DNA of 64,000 bases, from NCBI RefSeq assembly GCF_007005445.1, contig NZ_CP041387.1, forward strand, positions 1,674,001 to 1,738,000. Reading direction: 5' to 3'. The DNA is from Rhodopseudomonas palustris (GTDB lineage Bacteria; Pseudomonadota; Alphaproteobacteria; Rhizobiales; Xanthobacteraceae). Positions 17,075 to 25,344 of the stretch are shown piece after piece. The notes under the pieces were generated by a model. It was given only the letters and a program-made list of their open reading frames with translations. It made no database searches and was not told where the DNA came from. A program made the position numbers and the translations under genes. Position 1 is the stretch's first letter; each line of letters opens with the position of its first letter.

Positions 17075-18814
17075 ATGTCGCAACTGCTGAAGGTCGCTAC
17101 CGTCCAGTTCGAGCCGACCATGGCCGAGAAGGAGCGCAACATCGCGCGCCTGCTCGAGCTGTGCGAGGAGGCGGCGGTAGGGGGCGCCAAACTGATCGTC
17201 ACCCCGGAGATGGGGACCACCGGCTATTGCTGGTACGATCGCGCCGAAGTGGCGCCGTTCGTCGAGCCGATCCCGGGGCCGACCACGGCACGGTTCGCCG
17301 CACTGGCGCGCAAGCACGATTGCTACATCGTCGTCGGCCTTCCGGAGGTCGATGGGGACGGCATCTATTACAATTCCGCCGTCCTGATCGGCCCGGACGG
17401 ATTGATCGGGCGTCACCGCAAGACGCATCCCTATATCTCCGAGCCGAAATGGTCGGCGGCGGGCGATCTGCACAATCAGGTGTTCGACACCCCGATCGGG
17501 CGGATCGCGCTGTTGATCTGCATGGATATCCATTTCGTCGAGACCGCGCGGCTGATGGCGCTGGGTGGCGCCGACATCATCTGCCACATCTCCAACTGGC
17601 TGGCCGAGCGCACGCCTGCGCCGTATTGGATCAGCCGGGCGTTCGAAAATTCCTGCTACGTGATCGAGAGCAATCGCTGGGGGCTGGAGCGCACCGTGCA
17701 GTTCTCCGGCGGAAGCTGCGTGATCGCGCCGGACGGCAGCATCGCCGCGGTGATCGACGGCGGCGACGGCGTGGCGTTCGCCGAGATCGATCTTGAAACC
17801 GCGCGGGCGCGGCGGATCGGCGGCGAGGCGGTGTTCCGGCAGCGGCGGCCCGAGCTGTATCCGGAACTGCTGACCGGCACCTTCAGTTGGAATCCGTACG
17901 ACTTCTTTGGCCTGTACGGCCACGAGGCGTGGCCGAGGGGCAAGCGCTCCAAGCTCAGCGCCGCGCAGTTCGCCCCGAGCGGCGACATCAGCGCCAATCT
18001 CGATCGGATCGAGGCGCTGGCCCGGCAGGCGAAGGCGGCCGGCGCCGAGATGGTGGTGTTTCCCGAGCTGAGCGTCACCGGGATCGACGATCCGGCGCGC
18101 ACAGCCGTCGCTGTGCCGAGCCCGGCGACTGACCGGCTCGCTGCGCTGGCGGGCGAGCTGTCGCTGCATCTTGTCTGCGGCCTCGCCGAGCGCGACGGCG
18201 ACGTGCTGTACAACAGCGCGGCGCTGATCGCCCCTGACGGTCGTATCACCATCTATCGCAAGACGCATCTGACCGAGGACGAGCGGAGCTGGGCTGCGGC
18301 TGGTGACAGCTTCGTCGTGACCGATACGCCGCTCGGCCGCGTCGGCCTGCTGATCGGGCACGACGCGATGTTTCCAGAGGCCGGCCGCGTGCTGGCGCTG
18401 CGCGGCTGCGACATCATCGTATGCCCGGCGGCGATCGCGACCCGTTTCAGCACGCCGCACGCCGGGACGAGCGTCTCGCAGCCGGCACCGATCCCGACCG
18501 GGGCCGATCCGCATCATTGGCATCACTTCCGCGTCCGCGCCGGCGAGAACAACGTGTTCTTCGCCTTCGCCAACGTGGCCGATGCGGCGCGCGGCTATCT
18601 TGGGCTGAGCGGCGTGTTCGGACCGGATACGTTCGAATTTCCGCGCCGCGAGGCACTGATCGAAGGCGGGGAGGGCGTCGCCACCGCAACGATCGACACC
18701 TCCAATCTCGACAGCGTGTATCCGACCAACGTGGTGAGGCGGAAGGATCTGGTGGCGATGCGGATGCCGCACAGCTACCGGCCGCTGGTACAGGCCGTTG
18801 CCGGCAACTACTAA
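17075..18814 (+). CDS. Tandem two-domain nitrilase-superfamily protein; second domain lacks the catalytic Cys
   Basis: A 579-residue protein made of two carbon-nitrogen hydrolase domains. Domain 1 (about 5-275) has the complete triad: E45 in TPEMGTTGY, K116 in HRKTHPY and C149 in LLICMD. Domain 2 (about 290-575) keeps E331 in FPELSVTG and K396 in YRKTHLTEDE, but the nucleophile position is glycine (G428, LLIGHD). The second half therefore should not hydrolyse amides or nitriles and may be structural or regulatory. It follows fmdA by 15 bases and likely acts on amides or nitriles of the same pathway. The exact substrate is unknown. Confidence 0.85.
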   Translation: MSQLLKVATVQFEPTMAEKERNIARLLELCEEAAVGGAKLIVTPEMGTTGYCWYDRAEVAPFVEPIPGPTTARFAALARKHDCYIVVGLPEVDGDGIYYNSAVLIGPDGLIGRHRKTHPYISEPKWSAAGDLHNQVFDTPIGRIALLICMDIHFVETARLMALGGADIICHISNWLAERTPAPYWISRAFENSCYVIESNRWGLERTVQFSGGSCVIAPDGSIAAVIDGGDGVAFAEIDLETARARRIGGEAVFRQRRPELYPELLTGTFSWNPYDFFGLYGHEAWPRGKRSKLSAAQFAPSGDISANLDRIEALARQAKAAGAEMVVFPELSVTGIDDPARTAVAVPSPATDRLAALAGELSLHLVCGLAERDGDVLYNSAALIAPDGRITIYRKTHLTEDERSWAAAGDSFVVTDTPLGRVGLLIGHDAMFPEAGRVLALRGCDIIVCPAAIATRFSTPHAGTSVSQPAPIPTGADPHHWHHFRVRAGENNVFFAFANVADAARGYLGLSGVFGPDTFEFPRREALIEGGEGVATATIDTSNLDSVYPTNVVRRKDLVAMRMPHSYRPLVQAVAGNY

Positions 18815-18829
18815 CCGAGGGGAGCGAGC

Positions 18830-19591
18830 ATGGATCTGGGATTGAAGGGCGCCAAGGTACTGGTCACCGGCGGCACCAAAGGCATCGGGCGGGCGATCGC
18901 CGAAACCTTCGCGGCGGAAGGCGCGCATGTCGGCCTGTGCGCGCGCAATGCGGCAGAGGTCGACAGCGCGGTAGCGGCGCTGCAGGCGACCGGCGCGTCC
19001 GCCTTCGGCGGCGCGGTGGATGTGTCCGATGGGCCGGGGTTGAAGGCATGGGTCGCCGACATGGCGGCCAAGCTCGGCGGCATCGATGTGGTGGTCGCCA
19101 ATGTCAGCGCGCTGGCGATCGGCTCGGACGAAGAGAGCTGGGCCAAGGGCTTTACCACCGACATGATGGGCACTGTGCGGCTGGTCGATGCAGCGATGCC
19201 GTACCTCGAACAGAGTCAGCAGCCGGCGATCGTCACCGTCTCCAGCGTCTCGGGCCGTGAGATCGACTTCGCGGCGGGGCCCTACGGCACCTTCAAGGCG
19301 GCGATCATCCACTACACCCAGGGCCTCGCCTATCAGCTCGCCGGCAAGGGAATCCGCGCCAACACCGTCTCGCCCGGCAATACGTATTTCGAGGGCGGGG
19401 TGTGGGAGCAGATCAAGAACGGCAACCCCGATCTCTACAACACCGCGCTGGCTCTCAACCCGACCGGCCGGATGGGCACGCCGCAGGAGATGGCGAATGC
19501 CGTGGTGTTTCTTGCCAGCCGCGCCGCCAGCTTCATCACCGGCACCAATGTAGTGGTCGATGGCGCGCTCACCCGTGGCGTGCAATTCTGA
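18830..19591 (+). CDS. Short-chain dehydrogenase/reductase
   Basis: A 253-residue SDR starting MDLGLKGAKVLVTGGTKGIG, with the nucleotide-binding TGGTKGIG motif. Catalytic Ser lies in TVSSVSGREI and the YxxxK pair in PYGTFKAA. The usual NNAG motif is replaced by VANVSA. A C-terminal FITGTNVVVDGALTRG is typical. It is the last gene of the amide unit, 15 bases after the nitrilase gene. Its substrate is not predictable; it may oxidise an alcohol or aldehyde formed from a substituted amide. Confidence 0.85.
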   Translation: MDLGLKGAKVLVTGGTKGIGRAIAETFAAEGAHVGLCARNAAEVDSAVAALQATGASAFGGAVDVSDGPGLKAWVADMAAKLGGIDVVVANVSALAIGSDEESWAKGFTTDMMGTVRLVDAAMPYLEQSQQPAIVTVSSVSGREIDFAAGPYGTFKAAIIHYTQGLAYQLAGKGIRANTVSPGNTYFEGGVWEQIKNGNPDLYNTALALNPTGRMGTPQEMANAVVFLASRAASFITGTNVVVDGALTRGVQF

Positions 19592-19762
19592 AGTGCTGCA
19601 CGTCAAGATAGGCCGGCTTCATTCTGTAGGATGGAATGATGGTATCACCAATTACCTTTGTGGGGTGAGCACGCCCAAATAACCAAGTGCCGCGTGCTGA
19701 TCAGTTGCGACGCGGCCTTTGGATCAGGCTATACAGCCGCGTTCCGGGTGGTGGGGGCCGCG

Positions 19763-19948
19763 GTGTCGAGTAGCAGAAGTAACTGCGCGGTCTGTCGATC
19801 TGCGACGGAGCTGCTGCGCGCGCGACCGCTTGTCGAGGGCTACGAACTTCGCGACTATCCGTGCCCGCAATGCGGCCGCGTGTTTCAGATCGTCGTCAAG
19901 TGCGAGGAAGTTCAGCCGCGGCAACCGCCGCAGCCGGATAAGCCTTGA
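19763..19948 (+). CDS. Small zinc-ribbon-like hypothetical protein
   Basis: The GTG at 19763, after a GGGGG tract, gives 61 residues with two CxxC pairs: NCAVC near the N-terminus and YPCPQCGRVF about 25 residues later. This suggests a treble-clef or zinc-ribbon fold. The frame is open to a TTG at 19658, but that extension looks non-coding. Its 3' end overlaps the convergent modC by 53 bases, which lowers confidence. No function can be assigned. Confidence 0.45.
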   Translation: MSSSRSNCAVCRSATELLRARPLVEGYELRDYPCPQCGRVFQIVVKCEEVQPRQPPQPDKP

Positions 19949-20840
19949 GCCGGTCGCCGGGGGCGGGCGCGGTGCATTGCACCACGGCCTGATCGACCCG
20001 GAGCGTCACCGGATCGCCGACGCTGAGGTCACTCACTCCTGACAGGCGGAGCCGAAGTTTGCGGCCGTCGACCAGCACTGCGCAGGTGCCGCTCGCATTG
20101 CGTTCGTCGAGATAGATGCCGGTGACGACAAACGGATCGCTGCGCGCGACGCTGCCGAATGACTCGGCAGGCGTGCCGTCGAACACCACGCGGCCGTGCT
20201 CCATCCGCACCAGGCGGTCGGCGAGGCGGAGGATTTCCGAAGGATCGTGGCTGACCAGCAGCGTCGTGGTGGCGAAGCGGCGATGCAGCCGCAGCAGATC
20301 GTCCTGCAGCTTGCGTCGCATCGCCGGATCGAGCGCCGACAGCGGCTCGTCGAGCATCAGCAGAGCCGGCCGCCGCGCCAGCACCCGGATCAGCGCCAGC
20401 CGCTGCTTCTGGCCACCGGACAGCCGGTCCGGCATGGCGTCGGCGAGGCCATGAAGCTCGACCAGGTGCAGCAGTTCGTCGACCTCGTCGCGACACCGAC
20501 GTGATCCGATCGCGTAGTCGACGTTGCCTCGCACCGTCATGTTCGGAAACAGCGCGTAGTCCTGAAACACCAGCCCGATCGAGCGCTTCCGCGTCGGCAC
20601 GTGCAGCCGTGCTGCGGTGTCGCACCAGTGTGTCGCGCCGATGCGGATGCTGCCCTCCGCCGGCCGTGTCAGTCCTGCGGCGGCGCGGAGCAGGGTGGTC
20701 TTGCCGGCGCCTGAGGGACCGGTGATCGCCAGCAGCGAGCCGGGCGCGATCGTCAGATCGACGTCGAGCCAGAATGGCCCGGCGGGCCCGCTCAGCGGTG
20801 TCCGGATGCGCAGCGCGATGTCGTCGGTCCGATTCTCCAT
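19896..20840 (-). CDS. modC: Molybdate ABC transporter ATP-binding protein ModC
   Basis: With ATG at 20840 the protein has 314 residues; the frame opens to 20906, but that stretch contains the ModE-type operator. ABC motifs are Walker A GPSGAGKTT, signature LSGGQKQR, Walker B LLMLDEPLSALDP and LLVSHD. The segment RSIGLVFQDYALFPNMTV is typical of ModC. A C-terminal TOBE-like domain (from about 245) is expected to bind oxyanion. It is divergent from modA-modB and shares their control region. Confidence 0.87.
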   Translation of the reverse strand: MENRTDDIALRIRTPLSGPAGPFWLDVDLTIAPGSLLAITGPSGAGKTTLLRAAAGLTRPAEGSIRIGATHWCDTAARLHVPTRKRSIGLVFQDYALFPNMTVRGNVDYAIGSRRCRDEVDELLHLVELHGLADAMPDRLSGGQKQRLALIRVLARRPALLMLDEPLSALDPAMRRKLQDDLLRLHRRFATTTLLVSHDPSEILRLADRLVRMEHGRVVFDGTPAESFGSVARSDPFVVTGIYLDERNASGTCAVLVDGRKLRLRLSGVSDLSVGDPVTLRVDQAVVQCTAPAPGDRLKAYPAAAVAAAELPRT

Positions 20841-20859
20841 TGCCAGTCCGCCAGTCGAT

Positions 20860-20887
20860 ATCGTTATATAGTGAAATATACAACGAT
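20860..20887. promoter_or_regulatory. ModE-type operator between modC and modA
   Basis: Half-sites ATCGTTATATA (20860-20870) and TATACAACGAT (20877-20887) are inverted repeats matching at 10 of 11 positions, separated by GTGAAA. This matches the known ModE recognition pattern of two TATA-containing half-sites with outer CG bases and a 6-7 base spacer. It lies 19 bases upstream of the modC ATG and 54 bases upstream of the modA ATG, a position suited to repressing both. No modE gene is in the window. Confidence 0.85.
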
Positions 20888-20941
20888 TGGCGTCTCTGCT
20901 AGCCAAATGCGGCGAGCGGAGCCAAAGGCGAGGGGATTGAA

Positions 20942-21667
20942 ATGGCGTGGGCGGTGAGATCGGCGGTGATGGGCTTGGCTGTGGTGTCGTTTGCGGCGCC
21001 GGCCGCCGCGGACGAGACGACGCTGGCCGCGGGCGCCGGCTATCGGCGGCCGATTGCCGAATTGGCGGCAGCCTACGAGAAACAGTCCGGCGACAAGCTG
21101 CTGCAGGTGTATGGCCACATGGGGCAGGTGCTGGCGCAGGCGCGCGAGAGCACCCAGATCGCCCTGGTGTGCGGCGACAAGGCGGTGCTGGAGAAGGCCA
21201 AGGATCTCGGGTTTGCGCAGATCGCGCCCCTCGGCCTCGGGCGGCTGGTGATCGCCTATCGCAAGGGGCTGGCGCTCGCGAAGCCTGACGACGTGTCGGC
21301 GCCCGAGTTCAAGCGAATCGGCATCCCGGATCAGGCCAGCGCCGTCTATGGCAAGGCCGGCCGGCAGTTTCTCGAACGCAGCGGGCTCGCCGCCACGATC
21401 GATGCGCGGCTGGTGCCGGTCGCCACCGTGCCGCAGGTGACCAGTTACGTCGCCAGCGGCGAAGTCGATGCCGGCTTCATCAATGCCACCGAGGCGATCG
21501 GCGCGGCCGGCAACATCGGCGGCTATGTCGCGGTCGACGGCAAGCTGTACGATCCGGCCGAGATCGTCTGCGGCGTACGTGCGCCGGCCGCGAAGGTGGC
21601 CGAGAGCTTTGTGCAATTCCTCGGTACCGAGCAGGCTCGCGCCATCCTGCAGCGCTACGGGCTGTAG
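20942..21667 (+). CDS. modA: Molybdate-binding periplasmic protein ModA
   Basis: A 241-residue protein with ribosome binding site AGGGGA and a Sec signal peptide (cleavage after about PAAAD). The mature sequence shows the ModA-type start LAAGAGYRRPIAELAAAYEK, where canonical ModA has A-A-S-L. It continues with YGHMGQVLAQARE and VASGEVDAGFINATEA. It captures molybdate or tungstate for the ModBC transporter. The AGAGYR start places it among divergent ModA-like proteins, so tungstate or another oxyanion is possible. It is co-transcribed with modB (6-base gap). Confidence 0.8.
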   Translation: MAWAVRSAVMGLAVVSFAAPAAADETTLAAGAGYRRPIAELAAAYEKQSGDKLLQVYGHMGQVLAQARESTQIALVCGDKAVLEKAKDLGFAQIAPLGLGRLVIAYRKGLALAKPDDVSAPEFKRIGIPDQASAVYGKAGRQFLERSGLAATIDARLVPVATVPQVTSYVASGEVDAGFINATEAIGAAGNIGGYVAVDGKLYDPAEIVCGVRAPAAKVAESFVQFLGTEQARAILQRYGL

Positions 21668-21673
21668 GCCGCG

Positions 21674-22369
21674 ATGTTGGCGGCTGCGATCGAAGCGCTG
21701 CGCGATCCGGCGCTGATCGCACCCGCTCTGCTGTCGCTCAAGATCGCCGCAGCGACGCTGGTGCTGCACATCGTGTTCGGCACCTTGCTCGGCTGGGCGC
21801 TGGCGCAGCGATCCTGGCCGGGTCGCACCGTGCTCGACGCGGTGGTGACGATCCCGCTGGTGTTTCCGCCGATCGCGCTCGGCTTCTTTCTGTTGCTGTT
21901 GCTCGGTCGGCGCAGCCCGGTCGGGCAGTGGCTCGACGCCGGCTTCGGCTTCAGCTTCGTGTTCTCGGTCGAAGGCGTTCTGCTGGCCTCGGTGATCGCC
22001 GGCCTGCCGCTGGTTGTGAAGCCGATCGAAGCGGCGATCGCCAGCGTGTCCCGAAGCCTGGGCGAGGCGTCACGGACGCTCGGCCGCAATGAGTTCGAGA
22101 CCTTCCTGTTCGTGATTCTGCCGAACATCCGCGGCGCGATCGTCGCCGGCCTGGTGCTCGGGACAGCGCGGTCGCTCGGCGAGGTCGGCATCACCTTGAT
22201 GCTCGGGGGCAACATCGTCGGCAAGACCAACACGATCTCGCTCGAGGTCTACAACGCCGTGTTCAATGGCGAATACGGCCGTGCCGCGGTGCTGTCGGCG
22301 CTGCTCGGTGCAGTGTCCCTCGTTGTGTTCGGGGTGCTGCGGCGAGCGTCGCGAGCGATTCCCGCTTAG
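21674..22369 (+). CDS. modB: Molybdate ABC transporter permease ModB
   Basis: A 231-residue membrane protein with about five or six hydrophobic helices. The permease motif EASRTLGRNEFETFLFVILP contains the EAA loop that contacts the ATPase. LVFPPIALGFFLLLLLGRRS is ModB-like. It follows modA after 6 bases. Its 3' end overlaps the convergent hypothetical gene by 4 bases. Confidence 0.87.
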   Translation: MLAAAIEALRDPALIAPALLSLKIAAATLVLHIVFGTLLGWALAQRSWPGRTVLDAVVTIPLVFPPIALGFFLLLLLGRRSPVGQWLDAGFGFSFVFSVEGVLLASVIAGLPLVVKPIEAAIASVSRSLGEASRTLGRNEFETFLFVILPNIRGAIVAGLVLGTARSLGEVGITLMLGGNIVGKTNTISLEVYNAVFNGEYGRAAVLSALLGAVSLVVFGVLRRASRAIPA

Positions 22370-22608
22370 ATCGCGCCGCGATCGCGGCCGTCGCTCGGGG
22401 CGAGTTTCGCGCTCAGCTTCTCCAGCGAATCCGCCGATGGTGGCGCCTTCTGAAACTCCCGAATCGCTTCGGCGAGTTCCTGGTCGGTCATCGGCGTTGC
22501 CGGCTGTCGCAGGCTGCCGGCCGCAAGACCGTTGGCGATCCAGTCGAGGTGTTCGTCCGGTCCGTCGAAGAACTGGCGGATGCGGGCGAGAAACGCTCTG
22601 TAGGGCAC
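22366..22608 (-). CDS. Hypothetical protein (80 residues)
   Basis: A GTG start at 22608 is preceded by GGAGG, a good ribosome binding site with a short spacer. The product starts MPYRAFLARIRQFFDGPDEH and contains MTDQELAEAIREFQKAP, a likely amphipathic helical segment. It has no signal peptide or membrane helix. No family is recognised. The 4-base tail-to-tail overlap with modB is compact and compatible with a real gene. Confidence 0.5.
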   Translation of the reverse strand: MPYRAFLARIRQFFDGPDEHLDWIANGLAAGSLRQPATPMTDQELAEAIREFQKAPPSADSLEKLSAKLAPSDGRDRGAI

Positions 22609-22899
22609 GGGGCCTCCGATGGTCGAACCTGCGCCAGATCGCTTCTGTGCGCTTCAGACGTTGCCTCGGTTCCTGAAGAGGAACGAGTCTCGGCACTCTA
22701 GGCGCCTCGCATCGAGTGGTTTGTGTCTTTTGATACAGAGGATGACGCAGCGTCCGGGAGGCAGCCAGACCGGATTCGCCGGCCTGGCACGGAGCGGACG
22801 AATCGACAGCATGAGGTCGCCGCGCGAAAAGGCATCAGGCCGCCTCTCGGGGCAAAGCCGGCGAGGCGAAATTTCGTGAAATATATCAGGGGCTTGGGG
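22609..22899. other. Intergenic region before tRNA-Ser(GCU)
   Basis: No coding frame with good codon use or ribosome binding site is seen, and no terminator or repeat was recognised. Confidence 0.4.
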
Positions 22900-22993
22900 T
22901 GGCGGAGACGGAGGGATTCGAACCCTCGATAGGGCTTTACAACCCTATAACGGTTTAGCAAACCGCCGCCTTCAGCCACTCGGCCACGTCTCC
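22900..22993 (-). tRNA. tRNA-Ser (anticodon GCU)
   Basis: The minus strand carries GGAGACG at 22993 pairing with CGTCTCC, followed by G and an encoded CCA ending at 22900. The anticodon stem CGGTT/AACCG encloses TGCTA, giving GCT. A long variable arm with TATAGGG/CCCTATC typical of class II serine tRNAs is present, as is GGTTCGAATCC. It is the second serine tRNA of the window, also on the minus strand. Confidence 0.96.
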
Positions 22994-23588
22994 GGTGCGC
23001 TCGATATGCCCGACAGCGCCGCGGCCCGCAAGCAGGATTGCGCGGATTGCAGCCGCGACCTTTGGGCCTGTGCACGGTGATCGCCGCAACACCGGGCGGG
23101 AGCCGGCAGAGGACGGGTTCCGAGGCCCACTCTGCAACTCGGATTCGCGCGAAGCGAGGAAACGATTCTCAGGAATCGGCCCGCAGCACGCAGGCAATCG
23201 CCATGGTTTACCCCAGTCATCCACGCTCGGGACCTTGTTGCGATGCGGCATCGGTCACGGGTTGCGGTTTTGGAAATTCTGGAAAATCAATAGCTTATTA
23301 GGCGACAGGGAGAGGTCTGAGTGTTATTTGTGCAACACCCCTACGAAAACGGGACGCAGAGCATGGCTCCCTTGTTGCGTGTGCATCACTGTTAGGTAAT
23401 TGTCGTGATGCGACGGAGGGGGGCATCCCGAGGTCGCCCCGTAATAGGTGGTTCGCTTAAGTCCCTCGCGTTCAGCGGGTGTCCGAAGGCGCGAAGCGGC
23501 TAGGCGGGTTTCTGGGATTAAGGGGCCAAGGCGGGTGCGTGCACTTTGCGGATCGGAACCTTCCCGACAGAGCAACTTGGAGGTTTAC
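22994..23588. other. Long upstream region of the porin gene
   Basis: 595 bases without a supported gene. The last 130 bases are rich in short GC hairpins such as CCTCGCGTTCAGCGGGTG and probably form a long 5' leader, as is common for abundant outer-membrane proteins. A stretch around 23265-23330 (GGAAATTCTGGAAAATCAAT and following) is clearly AT-richer and is a candidate promoter zone, but no unambiguous -35/-10 pair was fixed. Confidence 0.4.
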
Positions 23589-25040
23589 ATGAACATCGTT
23601 AAGGGCCTTTTCCTCGGCTCAGCGGCGGCGCTCCTCGCCGTTGGCGGCGCGCAGGCCGCTGATCTGCCGTTGAAGGCGAAAGCCGTCGAATACGTGAAGG
23701 TCTGCTCGATCTACGGCGCCGGCTTCTACTACATCCCGGGCACCGACACCTGCATCAAGCTCGGCGGCTATCTGCGCGCCGACGTGACCATCGGTGGCGG
23801 TTCGGCCTACAACATGCCGGCCTGGAACAGCAACGCCGGCCAGAAGAACCGCCTGTCGAACGACTACATCTTCCGGTCTCGCCAGGATCTGAACATCGAC
23901 ACCCGCACCGCGACCGAATACGGCGTGGTCCGCACCTACTTCGATGCGACCTTCAACTGGACCACCGGCACCGACACGGTCGCCAACGGTCATCTTGGCG
24001 TGTACTACGCCTTCGTGCAGTTCGCCGGCTTTACCTTCGGTAAGGCGGTGTCGCAGTTCGATACGCCGTGGACCGGCTATCCGGGCAACAACACCTCGTT
24101 CCTGCTCGGCGGCTACGACGACGTCACCGGCATCAACCAGGTGGCCTACACTGCGGAATTCGGCAACGGCGTGTCGGCCTCGATCTCGCTGGAAGATCAG
24201 TCGTCCTACCTGCAGTCGGCGCTGTACAACACCTCGTTCGCTCCGAACTTCCTGGCCTACGGCGCCAACTCCTACGCCGGCACCTCGATCCCCGACATCG
24301 TCGGCAAGATCCGCGTCGATCAGGCCTGGGGTCTGTTCCAGGTTTCGGCCGCCGCGCATCAGGTTCGCGCCAGCTACTACAACACCGCGCTCGAGACCTC
24401 CGGTCATCCGAGCGACACCTGGGGCTATGCGGTCCAGGGCGCTTTGTCGCTCAAGAACCTGCCGACCGGCCCCGGCGACAGCATCAACATCACGGCGACC
24501 TACTCGAACGGCGCGACCCGTTACGTGCTGGGCGGCGTGAGCCCGAACTCGTTCGCGATCTACGGCAACAACTCGGTTCCGGGCACCTATCAGAGCGTCG
24601 CCTTCGGCGTTGCGGCTGACGGCGTGTTCGCCGGCACCAACAACCTGAACGGCACCGGCATCGAGAAGACCTCTGCGTGGGGCGTCCGTGGTGCGTTCAA
24701 CCACAACTGGAACCCGAACTGGTCGACCTCGCTGTTCGGCGCCTACACCAAGCTCGACTACAACGGCACTGCGACCGCTCTGATCTGCACCGGTCTCGGC
24801 GCCAATGTGGCCGGCTTCAACTGCAACCCGGACTTCGCGATCGCGCAGGTCGGTACCGTCACCCGCTGGACTCCGGTCAAGGGTCTGACCCTGTCGGGCG
24901 AAGTGATGTACACCTATCTCGATCAGGCGTCCTCGGGCATCCTGCCGCTGACCGCCGCCGGAACCAAGCCGGCCGCGTTCTACGAGTTCAAGGACCAGGG
25001 CGTCTGGAGCGGCAACCTCCGCGTTCAGCGCAACTTCTGA
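23589..25040 (+). CDS. Major outer-membrane porin (Porin_2 family)
   Basis: The ATG at 23589 is preceded by TTGGAGG and gives 483 residues; an upstream in-frame extension to 23448 lacks coding character. A signal peptide (MNIVKGLFLGSAAALLAVGG, cleavage after AQA) precedes ADLPLKAKAVEYVKVCSIYG and GTDTCIKLGGYLRADV, the signature of alphaproteobacterial porins with a conserved Cys pair. Alternating beta-strand patterns run to the terminal RVQRNF, whose final aromatic residue is the outer-membrane insertion signal. Codon use is strongly biased, as expected for an abundant protein. A strong terminator follows. Confidence 0.93.
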   Translation: MNIVKGLFLGSAAALLAVGGAQAADLPLKAKAVEYVKVCSIYGAGFYYIPGTDTCIKLGGYLRADVTIGGGSAYNMPAWNSNAGQKNRLSNDYIFRSRQDLNIDTRTATEYGVVRTYFDATFNWTTGTDTVANGHLGVYYAFVQFAGFTFGKAVSQFDTPWTGYPGNNTSFLLGGYDDVTGINQVAYTAEFGNGVSASISLEDQSSYLQSALYNTSFAPNFLAYGANSYAGTSIPDIVGKIRVDQAWGLFQVSAAAHQVRASYYNTALETSGHPSDTWGYAVQGALSLKNLPTGPGDSINITATYSNGATRYVLGGVSPNSFAIYGNNSVPGTYQSVAFGVAADGVFAGTNNLNGTGIEKTSAWGVRGAFNHNWNPNWSTSLFGAYTKLDYNGTATALICTGLGANVAGFNCNPDFAIAQVGTVTRWTPVKGLTLSGEVMYTYLDQASSGILPLTAAGTKPAAFYEFKDQGVWSGNLRVQRNF

Positions 25041-25070
25041 TCCTCGCTTCGTAAGCGAGTATCTGATCAA

Positions 25071-25097
25071 CCCCGGCGGGCAACCGCCGGGGTTTTT
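25071..25097 (+). terminator. Rho-independent terminator of the porin gene
   Basis: CCCCGGCGG pairs with CCGCCGGGG around GCAA, followed by TTTTT. It starts 31 bases after the porin stop. Confidence 0.92.
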
Positions 25098-25344
25098 CGT
25101 TGTGGCGGGTCTGACCGCAGGTGTCGGATCGGATGCAGAAGCCGTTGATTCTGTGGCCGGCATCTGCACTCAGCCTGTCGGATCAGGACGCTGCGCCAAA
25201 AGTGGCAGGTCTGCTTCAATCAGTCGATGAAGCTCCGGTGCAGTCCGGGACGGGTGAAATACGATTGGCCCCGCAAGGCGCCTGCTCGGATCGCGCGGCT
25301 GCTTCCGGGGTGTCGATCATGGCTGGCCGGAAAGGTGCGTCGTT

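Noticed and set aside
16052..19606. A very long (1184-codon) minus-strand ORF
   Set aside because: It is the antisense shadow of fmdA, the nitrilase and the SDR, which all have family motifs in the plus-strand frames.
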